Origin: an uncultured Pelagibacteraceae bacterium
GTDB taxonomy: Bacteria; Pseudomonadota; Alphaproteobacteria; Pelagibacterales; Pelagibacteraceae
Assembly: GCA_902628525.1 (NCBI GenBank)
Contig: CACOMZ010000001.1
Coordinates: 205,186-259,400, forward strand
DNA length: 54,215 nucleotides
Direction: 5' to 3'
The position numbers and the translations under genes are program-made. Below are positions 42,005-49,615 of this stretch, in pieces; position 1 is the stretch's first letter, and every line of letters starts with the position of its first letter. A model generated the notes under the pieces. The model was not told the origin of the DNA. It saw nothing but the letters and a program-made list of their open reading frames with translations, and did not search any database.

Positions 42005-43118
42005 ACGCAATTTCTGCTCCAGCAACCAGCGACTCAAGCTTTTTATAAACTATGTTTTCATCTACATTTCCAAAACCAGCGAAGGTACTAAATCCACAAT
42101 CTGTACCAGCCATTAATTGATTTTTATCGATTACTTTTGAATACGTTACAATTCTTTGTTTTACAACTTCTGGATGTTCAACAAAATTAGTTGTGGAATC
42201 TATCACTCCTGGAGCAATTATTTTATCTGATGGAATTTTTAAGTTTTCAAAAATTTGCCATTCATGTGAATGTCTTGGATTGGATGATTCAATTAAATAA
42301 GTTTGCACATTTGCCTTAAGAGCAATTGGCATAATTTTTTCAAGAGAAATATCATATAAATGAGGCCCCTCATAGTTACCCCAGCATATGTGTATTCTTA
42401 TTTTAGAACTATCTATGTTTCTAATGGCGTTATTAAGACACTCAATCTGTTTTTCTGCTCTTTTAAGAAAATCCTTTTCCGTAAGATCCTTAAACGTCAT
42501 ATGTCTGGCTAAAGCTAGATCAGGACAATCTAATTGTAATTGAATATCGTTAGAAGTTATTTCTTCATATTCATCTTTCATTAAGTTAGATAAATTTTCT
42601 AAATATTCATCGTCATTTTTATAAAATTTATTTGGTAAAAAAGCTGATATTACTCCTGGTGATGCTGCGTTCATAAATGCACCTGAATGATTATTGGCAG
42701 TTAAAGAGTCTTTAAAATTTTTTATATCTTTAGTGAGTGAAGTTTTGTCTTTAATTTTAAGTTCGCCAGTACAACAGGGTCTTGTATAAGTTGGTGTACC
42801 ACCGGTTCTTGCAATTCTTTCTTTAAAAGAAGGAAAATCGTCTAAATCTTTTGGTGCTTTTCTTTCACTCTCTCCTGAAAATCCATCAAGTCTATCCTTA
42901 ACATAAGTTGCATAACTTATTTTTGACATTTCTCCATCACTGATAAAATCAACTCCAATATCAATTTGTTTTTTGACAATATTATTTACATCTCTTTTTA
43001 CTATTTCATCAAATGCAACAGAGTCTATTTCTTCTTTTCTATCTTTTTTAAATAAAAGTTCAGACAAATCATTAGATCTTGGTAAGCTTCCAACGTGCGT
43101 TGTTTTAATTTTACTCAT
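41991..43118 (-). CDS. Core-type cobalamin-independent methionine synthase family protein
   Basis: A 375-residue protein of the MetE C-terminal domain family (MetE-II/core MetE, the length of the archaeal and MesA-D type enzymes, half of E. coli MetE). Zinc ligands are suggested by IHICWGNYEG (His-x-Cys, near 242), an acid shortly after, and MAGTDCGFSTFAG (Cys, near 340). The N-terminal TTHVGSLPR matches the family. The true substrate may be a methylated donor other than methyl-tetrahydrofolate. It is coupled to the SnoaL-like gene upstream (three-base gap) and lies in a catabolic-looking locus. Confidence 0.85.
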   Translation of the reverse strand: MSKIKTTHVGSLPRSNDLSELLFKKDRKEEIDSVAFDEIVKRDVNNIVKKQIDIGVDFISDGEMSKISYATYVKDRLDGFSGESERKAPKDLDDFPSFKERIARTGGTPTYTRPCCTGELKIKDKTSLTKDIKNFKDSLTANNHSGAFMNAASPGVISAFLPNKFYKNDDEYLENLSNLMKDEYEEITSNDIQLQLDCPDLALARHMTFKDLTEKDFLKRAEKQIECLNNAIRNIDSSKIRIHICWGNYEGPHLYDISLEKIMPIALKANVQTYLIESSNPRHSHEWQIFENLKIPSDKIIAPGVIDSTTNFVEHPEVVKQRIVTYSKVIDKNQLMAGTDCGFSTFAGFGNVDENIVYKKLESLVAGAEIASKVI

Positions 43119-43121
43119 TTT

Positions 43122-44084
43122 TTATTTCATTAATAATTGTTTCCAAATAGCAACTTCATCAAACAACACCCATTCTCTAATTATATTTCCATCAACAATT
43201 TCAGCATGATTAATTCCCATGATAAAAATATTTTTATTAGTTGCTTGCTCATATTCATTGGTATTATTATAGTGCAATCCGTTTAAAAACCATCTTATTG
43301 ATACCTTGCTATTTTTACCTTCTTCCTCTAACCAACCAACATGCTCAATAGAAAAATTAATATTTTTAAGTGCATTTTTTATAGAATTCCAAAATTTTGA
43401 GATTTCCTCTCTTCCATGGCCTATTTTATTACCTGGCCAGAAAATACTTGCGGCTCTTGCATAATTAATAAAATTATAATCTTCTAAAAAAATATTTTTT
43501 AAAATTTGAGAATATTTTTCACCTATACTATCTTTTTCAAAACTAAATGGCGTATATTCAGATTTCATATCGGAGCTTAAATCAAATACTTTTTTTGCTT
43601 TAGTTTCTCCACCTTCTTTTTCTATTATCTGTTTAGCAAATTCTTTTGGAGTATATCCAAGCTGTCTTACCATTGCACCTTGATCTCTTACTATCCATTC
43701 ATCATAAACTTGATTATTTTTACAAGCACAATCTGCAATTACTCTATAGTAAATATCTTTTTTGGTTGGCTTTCCGTAAAAGCCATCTCCTAAGTGAGTA
43801 CCTTTACTTAGTATTCTGTGAGACGAATGATAACCTTTTGCGTCATTTCCATTCCAAATAACTTCTTCTCCTAAAAGTTGACGATTTGGAAATTCTTTTA
43901 GTGTTGCAAAAGTTGCTTCAATTACTGGTTTATTTCCATAAGTTACTCCAAATGGAGATCTCACAGGTATATCTTTAGAGTAAAATTCTGATATTGACTT
44001 AACATCCTTTCCCTCCCAAATTTGCTTTGTAATTTTTAGAATGTAATCTGGAAAGTCCTTATATTTATTGTCAAAGCCCTTCAT
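43122..44084 (-). CDS. Didomain SnoaL-like (ester cyclase/NTF2-fold) protein A
   Basis: A 320-residue protein with two consecutive NTF2-like folds (about 10-150 and 175-318). Segments such as YHSSHRILSKGTHLGDGFYG, CKNNQVYDEWIVRDQGAMVRQLG, and the second-domain GREEISKFWNSIKNAL and GINHAEIVDGNIIREWVLFDEVAIWKQL match SnoaL-like polyketide cyclase/ester cyclase proteins. ATG 44084 is chosen because it overlaps the cupin gene's stop by one base (TAATG). It has a plus-strand relative at 45077. Enzymatic role unknown. Confidence 0.82.
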   Translation of the reverse strand: MKGFDNKYKDFPDYILKITKQIWEGKDVKSISEFYSKDIPVRSPFGVTYGNKPVIEATFATLKEFPNRQLLGEEVIWNGNDAKGYHSSHRILSKGTHLGDGFYGKPTKKDIYYRVIADCACKNNQVYDEWIVRDQGAMVRQLGYTPKEFAKQIIEKEGGETKAKKVFDLSSDMKSEYTPFSFEKDSIGEKYSQILKNIFLEDYNFINYARAASIFWPGNKIGHGREEISKFWNSIKNALKNINFSIEHVGWLEEEGKNSKVSIRWFLNGLHYNNTNEYEQATNKNIFIMGINHAEIVDGNIIREWVLFDEVAIWKQLLMK

Positions 44085-45028
44085 TAAATTTGAGATACGC
44101 AATTTAAAAAACAATCTTGTTGTTCATCAATTTTTATACTTAAGTTTGAATTTATAGGTACTGAAAAAGTATCTTTTGGTTTTAAATATATTTTAGTATT
44201 ATTTATTGTCACTTTCCAATCTCCAGTTTGTGAAAATAATATTGTAGGTTTATTAAATTTTATATTTTCAACATTACAATTTTTTGCCTTTAATAAACTT
44301 AAATTAAAACCAGTATTTTGATTAATTATTGGTTTAAAATTTTGATTATTAAAGCTATTTCCAAGCATTTGAACTAAAAACAATCCTGGCGAGATCTCTT
44401 GCTCAAAATTTTTTCTATTTTCAAATTTACTAATAAATTTTGAAAGTTCATCTAACTTATAATTATCAAAATTTTTAATTTGATCAGAACTTATTGGTTT
44501 TAAAAGTTCTTTTCCCTCAGGTATTTTATCATTAGATAAATCAATTAAAGAATTATCATCGAGTAAAGCCATTCCAGTTTCTTTTGCTTTTTCTAAAACA
44601 CTAGGTACCCAAGTAATTATTCCTGGGTCATCACCCCCAAGAACAACAAACATCAATCCTTCTTTATCACCTGCATTCTCAAATCCTCTAAACATGTTTG
44701 TTGGCATCGATATTATATCTCCAGCACTTAATATAGTTTGATCTTTTCCACTAGCGCCCCAATAAAATTTCCACTTACCTGAATAAATTAAAAATACTTC
44801 AGCAGTGGTATGACTATGCAATCCCGAACCATTTTTTGGCATTGCAGAAACTGCACCTAAATTGAAGCTATGTGGCATTGCTATTTTGACAGACTGTCCA
44901 GCATCTTCTGCGACACCAGGACCTACAATTGAATAATTTTTTCTTTCTTTATGACCATCAAGCCTTCCTTCTACAAAGGGAAGAGTGCTTGGTACAAGAT
45001 CTTTAAATTTTGCTAATCGATTATTCAT
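44084..45028 (-). CDS. Bicupin-like protein
   Basis: A 314-residue protein with a clear N-terminal cupin: LHSHTTAEVFLIYSGKWKFYWGA (metal His pair and Glu) and AGDIISMPTNMFRGFENAGDKEGLMFVVLGGDDPG, and a second, weaker beta-barrel in the C-terminal half (PTILFSQTGDWKVTINNTKIYLKPKDTFSVPI). Such proteins act as dioxygenases, isomerases or sensors. It is divergent from SnoaL-like gene B across only 48 bases, so the two operons probably share regulation. Confidence 0.84.
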   Translation of the reverse strand: MNNRLAKFKDLVPSTLPFVEGRLDGHKERKNYSIVGPGVAEDAGQSVKIAMPHSFNLGAVSAMPKNGSGLHSHTTAEVFLIYSGKWKFYWGASGKDQTILSAGDIISMPTNMFRGFENAGDKEGLMFVVLGGDDPGIITWVPSVLEKAKETGMALLDDNSLIDLSNDKIPEGKELLKPISSDQIKNFDNYKLDELSKFISKFENRKNFEQEISPGLFLVQMLGNSFNNQNFKPIINQNTGFNLSLLKAKNCNVENIKFNKPTILFSQTGDWKVTINNTKIYLKPKDTFSVPINSNLSIKIDEQQDCFLNCVSQI

Positions 45029-45076
45029 TTTTTTACAGTATATTTTGTGATACTAAATTTATCTAATTAATTATAT

Positions 45077-46162
45077 ATGCAAATAGAACAATTTGATACA
45101 GGCCTAAAGGGTCAAGACAAAGTAGATAAATTAGTAATAACTTCTAAAGAAAATTATGAATATAAACGACTGGTAAGAGGGTATTTAGGCAAGATAATAA
45201 ATGAGGGTATTTCAAAGCTTGATAAAAATTTAGAAAGTGTGTTTTCCAAAAATATAAGAGTGAATTGTTTTTATCCCTTGAACGAATTTTCTGGAATTGA
45301 AAAATTTAAGGAAATATTTTGGAAACCCTTATTAAATTCATTCCCTGATTTAGAAAGAAGAGAGCAATTAGTCATTGGTGGGACCTTTAGAGATAAAATT
45401 CAAATTGGTACAATATCCTCTCTATCTGGAATATTCAAAAACTCTTGGTTAGGTATTAAGCCAAATAATAAAATGATTAATTTAAAATGTTGTGAAATTC
45501 ACGAACTAAAAAATAATAAAATTATTGAGAGTTATATTTTAGTAGATTTAATAGATTTATTAAATCAAACTGGAGCAAATCCATTAAACACCTCAAGAGG
45601 GTCTGAAGGTAATTGGTTGAACCCAATAAATACAGATGGTGTAAATTTTTACGAAAAAAATATGGAAATTTCTAAAGCTAGTTTAGAGCAATCTCTAATA
45701 ATGCAGAGAAGCTTAAATATTAAACCTGAATTAGAAATTTCTTCTGACAAAGAGCTCAAGGAAAAATTATTAAATCATCCTCAAAGTGATTATTGGCATG
45801 ACAAAATGATTTGGTATGGGCCAAGTGGAATTGGTACAGCGAGATCATTGGGGGGATTTATAGATAATCACCAATTACCTTTTAGAAAAACTTTTAAAGA
45901 AAGAAATTACTGGAAGCTTGGTCATTATTGTGAGTTAGGAGATGGCAAATTTTCTTTAACTGCTGGATGGAATAGTATTCAAGCAGTTTATGGATCAGAT
46001 GATTGGCTTGGTTATAAATCAGAAAATCAAAAAGTAACGATGAGAGTTATGGATTTTTATCATCATGATGAAGGAAAAATTCGTGAAAATTGGGTGCCAA
46101 TTGATATAATTCATATATTAAAACAAATTGGAGTAGATGTTCTTGCAAGCATAAAAAATTAA
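45077..46162 (+). CDS. Didomain SnoaL-like (ester cyclase/NTF2-fold) protein B
   Basis: A 361-residue protein, relative of protein A: first NTF2-like domain about 30-170 (FSGIEKFKEIFWKPLLNSFPDLE and a strand set ending IIESYILVDLIDLLNQTG), then about 205-355 (QSDYWHDKMIWYGPSGIGTARSLGGF, and VTMRVMDFYHHDEGKIRENWVPIDIIHILKQIG). The second domain keeps the GRIRENW-like motif of ester cyclases. The stop is adjacent to the ATG of the ABC ATPase gene, so the pair is co-translated. Confidence 0.82.
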   Translation: MQIEQFDTGLKGQDKVDKLVITSKENYEYKRLVRGYLGKIINEGISKLDKNLESVFSKNIRVNCFYPLNEFSGIEKFKEIFWKPLLNSFPDLERREQLVIGGTFRDKIQIGTISSLSGIFKNSWLGIKPNNKMINLKCCEIHELKNNKIIESYILVDLIDLLNQTGANPLNTSRGSEGNWLNPINTDGVNFYEKNMEISKASLEQSLIMQRSLNIKPELEISSDKELKEKLLNHPQSDYWHDKMIWYGPSGIGTARSLGGFIDNHQLPFRKTFKERNYWKLGHYCELGDGKFSLTAGWNSIQAVYGSDDWLGYKSENQKVTMRVMDFYHHDEGKIRENWVPIDIIHILKQIGVDVLASIKN

Positions 46163-47215
46163 ATGGCAAACATAAAATTTACAGGGGTACATAAATCATT
46201 TGGGTCTAACAAGATTATAACTGACTTTAATCTTTTAGGAAAAGAGGATGAGTTCCTTGTTTTAGTAGGACCGTCTGGTTGTGGAAAGTCAACTTTACTA
46301 AGAATGATAGCAGGATTAGAAAAAATAGATGAAGGTGAAATATTTATTAATGATCAAAAAATAAATGAACTTCATCCATCAAAACGTCAAACAGCAATGG
46401 TTTTTCAATCTTACGCTCTTTATCCTCATATGAATGTATATGAAAACATGTCTTTTGGATTAAAAATTGAAAAAAGACCAAAAGAAGAAATTAATACAAA
46501 AGTAATGCAAGCGGCAAAAATTCTTAAAATCGAAGAGCTTCTTGAAAGAAAACCAAAACAATTATCTGGGGGTCAAAGACAAAGAGTAGCAATAGGAAGA
46601 GCCATTACAAGAAATCCAAAAATATTTTTGTTTGATGAGCCATTATCTAATCTAGATGCAGCATTGAGAGCAGAAATGAGAGTTGAAATATCAAAATTAC
46701 ATAATCAAATAAAAACTAACATGATTTACGTAACACATGATCAAGTTGAGGCAATGACACTGGCTGATAGAATTGTTATTCTAAATCATGGAAATATAGA
46801 ACAGGTAGGTACCCCTGAAGAAATATACAATGATCCAGCAAATGTTTTTGTTGCACAATTTATTGGAACACCAAAAATGAACATATTGAAGGTATCTCAA
46901 GAAGAAATTTCATCCAATCAAATTAATTTTTTAGGGAATAATGTGAAAATACCAAATGTTAATTTAGAGAAAAAAAATTATTTTATTGGAATTAGACCAG
47001 AACATTTCAGTGTATCTGACGATAGTGAATATAAATTTGAGCCTAAAATTGATCTTATTGAAAATCTAGGTAATGAAAAAATTGCTTATATAAAAATGAA
47101 CAACCATGAAATAAGTGCAAAAATATCAAGTCAAAACAAAATTGAAAATCAAATGGGTTTTAACTCAAAAGATATCTTTCTTTTTAATGAAAATGGAGAA
47201 AGAATAAAATCTTAG
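46163..47215 (+). CDS. Sugar-type ABC transporter ATP-binding protein (MalK/UgpC class)
   Basis: A 350-residue ATPase. Walker A GPSGCGKST (36-44), signature LSGGQRQRVAIGRAI, Walker B FLFDEPLSNLD, H-loop in VTHDQVEAM, and a TOBE/MalK-type regulatory C-terminal region (about 240-350). It is the only sugar-type ATPase in the 38-53 kb region and lies apart from the permeases, so it may energise importer A on the minus strand, importer B on the plus strand, or both. Confidence 0.94.
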   Translation: MANIKFTGVHKSFGSNKIITDFNLLGKEDEFLVLVGPSGCGKSTLLRMIAGLEKIDEGEIFINDQKINELHPSKRQTAMVFQSYALYPHMNVYENMSFGLKIEKRPKEEINTKVMQAAKILKIEELLERKPKQLSGGQRQRVAIGRAITRNPKIFLFDEPLSNLDAALRAEMRVEISKLHNQIKTNMIYVTHDQVEAMTLADRIVILNHGNIEQVGTPEEIYNDPANVFVAQFIGTPKMNILKVSQEEISSNQINFLGNNVKIPNVNLEKKNYFIGIRPEHFSVSDDSEYKFEPKIDLIENLGNEKIAYIKMNNHEISAKISSQNKIENQMGFNSKDIFLFNENGERIKS

Positions 47216-47289
47216 CCAGAAAATAAGGTTTTTTTAAATACAATTTTAACGCATAGCAATCTTGTTTTTAGTGTTTATTTATCTGGTAA

Positions 47290-47973
47290 ATGACAGATTT
47301 AAACAAACACTTCGAGCCCAAAAATTTTAGTGACAAAGTTGCTTTGTTATTTACGAAATTTTTAAGGCTTTTAGCAGATACGTTTTTTAAAAAACGTTAT
47401 GGTCACAGAGCAGTCGTTCTTGAAACCATAGCAGCAGTTCCAGGAATGGTAGCTGGTATGCTAGTGCATTTAAAATCCCTTAGGAAAATTGAAGATGATA
47501 GAGGATGGATTAAGATTTTATTAGATGAAGCGGAAAATGAGAGAATGCACTTAATGACATTTATTCATATTGCAAAGCCAACAGCAATTGAGAGGTTTAT
47601 AATCATGATTGCCCAGTTCATATTTATTATAACTTACGGAATAATATATTTGGTTTCCCAAAGAACAGCCCATAGAATAGTTGGGTATTTTGAAGAGGAA
47701 GCAGTTATAAGTTATACAGAGTACTTAAATGAACTTGAGTCAGGAGCTATTCCAGATCAGCCTGCACCTGAGATTGCTATCAACTATTGGAATTTACCTT
47801 TACACGCAACTCTTAAAGATGTGGTGAAAGTGATTAGAGATGATGAAGCAGGACATAGAGATGTAAATCATTCATTCGCAGACATCATTAACTTAAGAAA
47901 AAGAAAAGAAACTATCAATAAAAAGAAAAATAAAATCGAAAATGAAAATGGAGAAAAAATTTTAGATCAATAA
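47290..47973 (+). CDS. aox: Alternative oxidase (cyanide-insensitive ubiquinol oxidase)
   Basis: A 227-residue diiron ubiquinol oxidase that reduces oxygen to water without pumping protons. Diiron ligands are all visible: Glu45 in LETIAAVPGM, Glu84 and His87 in NERMHL, Glu136 in YFEEEAV and Glu186 with His189 in DDEAGHRDVNH. Two membrane-surface hydrophobic stretches (about 46-62 and 104-124) and the expected short bacterial length support it. The C-terminal 25 residues are Lys-rich and poorly conserved. No Shine-Dalgarno is seen. Confidence 0.95.
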   Translation: MTDLNKHFEPKNFSDKVALLFTKFLRLLADTFFKKRYGHRAVVLETIAAVPGMVAGMLVHLKSLRKIEDDRGWIKILLDEAENERMHLMTFIHIAKPTAIERFIIMIAQFIFIITYGIIYLVSQRTAHRIVGYFEEEAVISYTEYLNELESGAIPDQPAPEIAINYWNLPLHATLKDVVKVIRDDEAGHRDVNHSFADIINLRKRKETINKKKNKIENENGEKILDQ

Positions 47974-47988
47974 TTGATCAGTTTTCTT
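47965..47988 (+). terminator. Possible weak terminator at the alternative oxidase stop
   Basis: GATCAA (47965-47970) and TTGATC (47974-47979) form a six-pair stem with a TAA loop that includes the stop codon, followed by a T-rich tract. The stem is short, so ending transcription here is only possible. The rest of the spacer up to 48185 is AT-rich; a second promoter-like pair (TTGACG 48072-48077, TGATAC 48094-48099) could give a longer leader. Confidence 0.35.
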
Positions 47989-48185
47989 TATTGGTACATT
48001 AAGACATCCCAATTTTAATATTCCTTATCTTTATCATCGATATATAAACATAAGGACGATTTAAATTCGTTTTGACGTGACAGGATTATATTTTGATACA
48101 ACCCATAATTGATTGGTTTTAAAATTTTTCACATTTTTCATTTATTATGAAACAAATGCATATCTGTTATGTGACGGTCGTTTCT

Positions 48186-48213
48186 TTGCTAAATGGAAAC
48201 ATTTTAATATAAT
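48186..48213 (+). promoter_or_regulatory. Promoter for importer B binding-protein gene
   Basis: TTGCTA (48186-48191) and a perfect TATAAT (48208-48213) are 16 bases apart. The start of transcription would fall near 48220, giving a short leader with the AGGAG ribosome site at 48229-48233 five bases before the ATG at 48238. Confidence 0.6.
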
Positions 48214-48237
48214 TTTATTTTTAAAATAGGAGTAAAA

Positions 48238-49563
48238 ATGAAAAATATAATAAAAATATTCTGCGTAATTTCATTTTTTATTTCGAATGTTGTATACGCA
48301 GACATTAAGTTTTGGACTACTGAAGTTCAGCCAGCACGAATGGCAAAACAAGAGGAAATGGCCAAAGCTTTTGAAGCAAAAACAGGTATTAAGGTAGATG
48401 TTATTCCAATTGAGGAAAAAGATTTGGGGACACGAGCCACAGCAGCTGCAGCCGCAGGTGATTTACCGGATGTGATTTATCATACACTACAGTATGTATT
48501 GCCTTGGGCAGAAGCGGGCATATTGGACGTAGATGCTAACAATGATGTTGTAAAAAAACTTGGAAAAAAAACTTTTGCACCTGGTGCATTAAGTATGGCT
48601 AAAAAGGGATCTAAGATTGCAGCAGTTCCAGTTGATGGATGGACGCAAATGGTAGTTTACAGAAAAGATCTTTTTGAAAAAGCTGGATTAGAAGCTCCCA
48701 CAAATTATGCAAATATTACAAAAGCAATTCAAACGCTATCAAGTGATAACATGTATGGATTTGTAGCTGCTACAAAAACTGACGAGAATTTTATGAGTCA
48801 AGTTTTAGAGCATGTGTTGTTAGCGAATGGAGTAAATATAGTAAAAAAAGGTGGGACTAAAAAACAAGGAAAAGCTTTAAAAAATTCCCTAGAGTTTTAT
48901 AAAGTTTTAGCAAAGGCAAGCCCTCCAGGAGAACTTTACTGGAAACAATCAAGAGCTTTGTATTTTGCTGGTCGTACACCAATGATAATTTGGTCTCCAT
49001 TTATAATGGATGAGTTAGCTGGATTAAGAGATTCAGCTCCACCAACATTTAACGTAGACCCAACATCTAATGAGTTAGCTCAGAAAACTGGTTTTATTAC
49101 TAATTTTAGTGGACCAAATAATAAAAAAGGTGCCGCTTGGGCAGATATTAGATATTTTGGAATTACTGCTGATGCAGACACTGATGAAGCTAAACAATTT
49201 ATTATGTACTCAATGGACGAAGGATACACTAGTACTTTATCTATTGCACCAGAGGGTAAATTTCCAGTAAGAAGAGGAAACTCAAGTGATCCAAACGCAT
49301 TTACAAAAGCTTGGAGCAATTTACCTGTAGGTGTTGATAGAAAAGCTCCGTTAACAGATCTATATTCTGCAGATGTAATCAATAATATTGTTGCAGGATT
49401 AGATACAGCAAGCAGATGGGGTGTAAAAGAAGGTGAGCTATCTAGAGCATCTAAAATTATTAACGCACAGTTCATAAACAGAATCGTAAGAGAGTTTGTT
49501 GATGATCAGATATCTGTTGATGAGGCTGTTAATAAAATAAATGCTGAGTTAGCTAAGTTCTAA
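48238..49563 (+). CDS. Sugar-type ABC transporter substrate-binding protein (importer B)
   Basis: A 441-residue extracellular solute-binding protein family 1 member with signal peptide MKNIIKIFCVISFFISNVVYA. Recognisable: IKFWTTEVQPARMAKQEEMAKAFEAKTGIKVDVIP at the mature start, VVYRKDLFEKAGLEAPTNY near 140 and GRTPMIIWSPF near 242. Strong promoter and AGGAG precede it, and a strong hairpin follows. Downstream permeases and a GH63-type glycosidase suggest import of a charged disaccharide such as glucosylglycerate or mannosylglycerate (inference). Confidence 0.93.
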   Translation: MKNIIKIFCVISFFISNVVYADIKFWTTEVQPARMAKQEEMAKAFEAKTGIKVDVIPIEEKDLGTRATAAAAAGDLPDVIYHTLQYVLPWAEAGILDVDANNDVVKKLGKKTFAPGALSMAKKGSKIAAVPVDGWTQMVVYRKDLFEKAGLEAPTNYANITKAIQTLSSDNMYGFVAATKTDENFMSQVLEHVLLANGVNIVKKGGTKKQGKALKNSLEFYKVLAKASPPGELYWKQSRALYFAGRTPMIIWSPFIMDELAGLRDSAPPTFNVDPTSNELAQKTGFITNFSGPNNKKGAAWADIRYFGITADADTDEAKQFIMYSMDEGYTSTLSIAPEGKFPVRRGNSSDPNAFTKAWSNLPVGVDRKAPLTDLYSADVINNIVAGLDTASRWGVKEGELSRASKIINAQFINRIVREFVDDQISVDEAVNKINAELAKF

Positions 49564-49578
49564 TAATTTTTAATTTTT

Positions 49579-49615
49579 AAAAAAAGCGGATAATATAAGT
49601 TATCCGCTTTTTTTT
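49579..49615 (+). terminator. Intrinsic terminator abutting the importer B permease start codon
   Basis: GCGGATAA (49586-49593) pairs with TTATCCGC (49600-49607) around a six-base loop, extended by A-T pairs to both sides, and is followed by eight T residues (49608-49615). The permease ATG is at 49616, the next base. This is a textbook terminator that likely acts as a partial attenuator, so binding protein is made in excess and permease mRNA is made only by read-through or a promoter not seen. Confidence 0.9.

Noticed and set aside
47974-48185. Possible riboswitch in the spacer before importer B
   Set aside because: Only short AT-rich stems are seen and no known riboswitch core; the closer promoter at 48186 would leave it out of the leader.
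49080-49475. Antisense ORF under the importer B binding-protein gene
   Set aside because: A shadow of a firmly identified gene; composition is that of the reverse strand of coding DNA.
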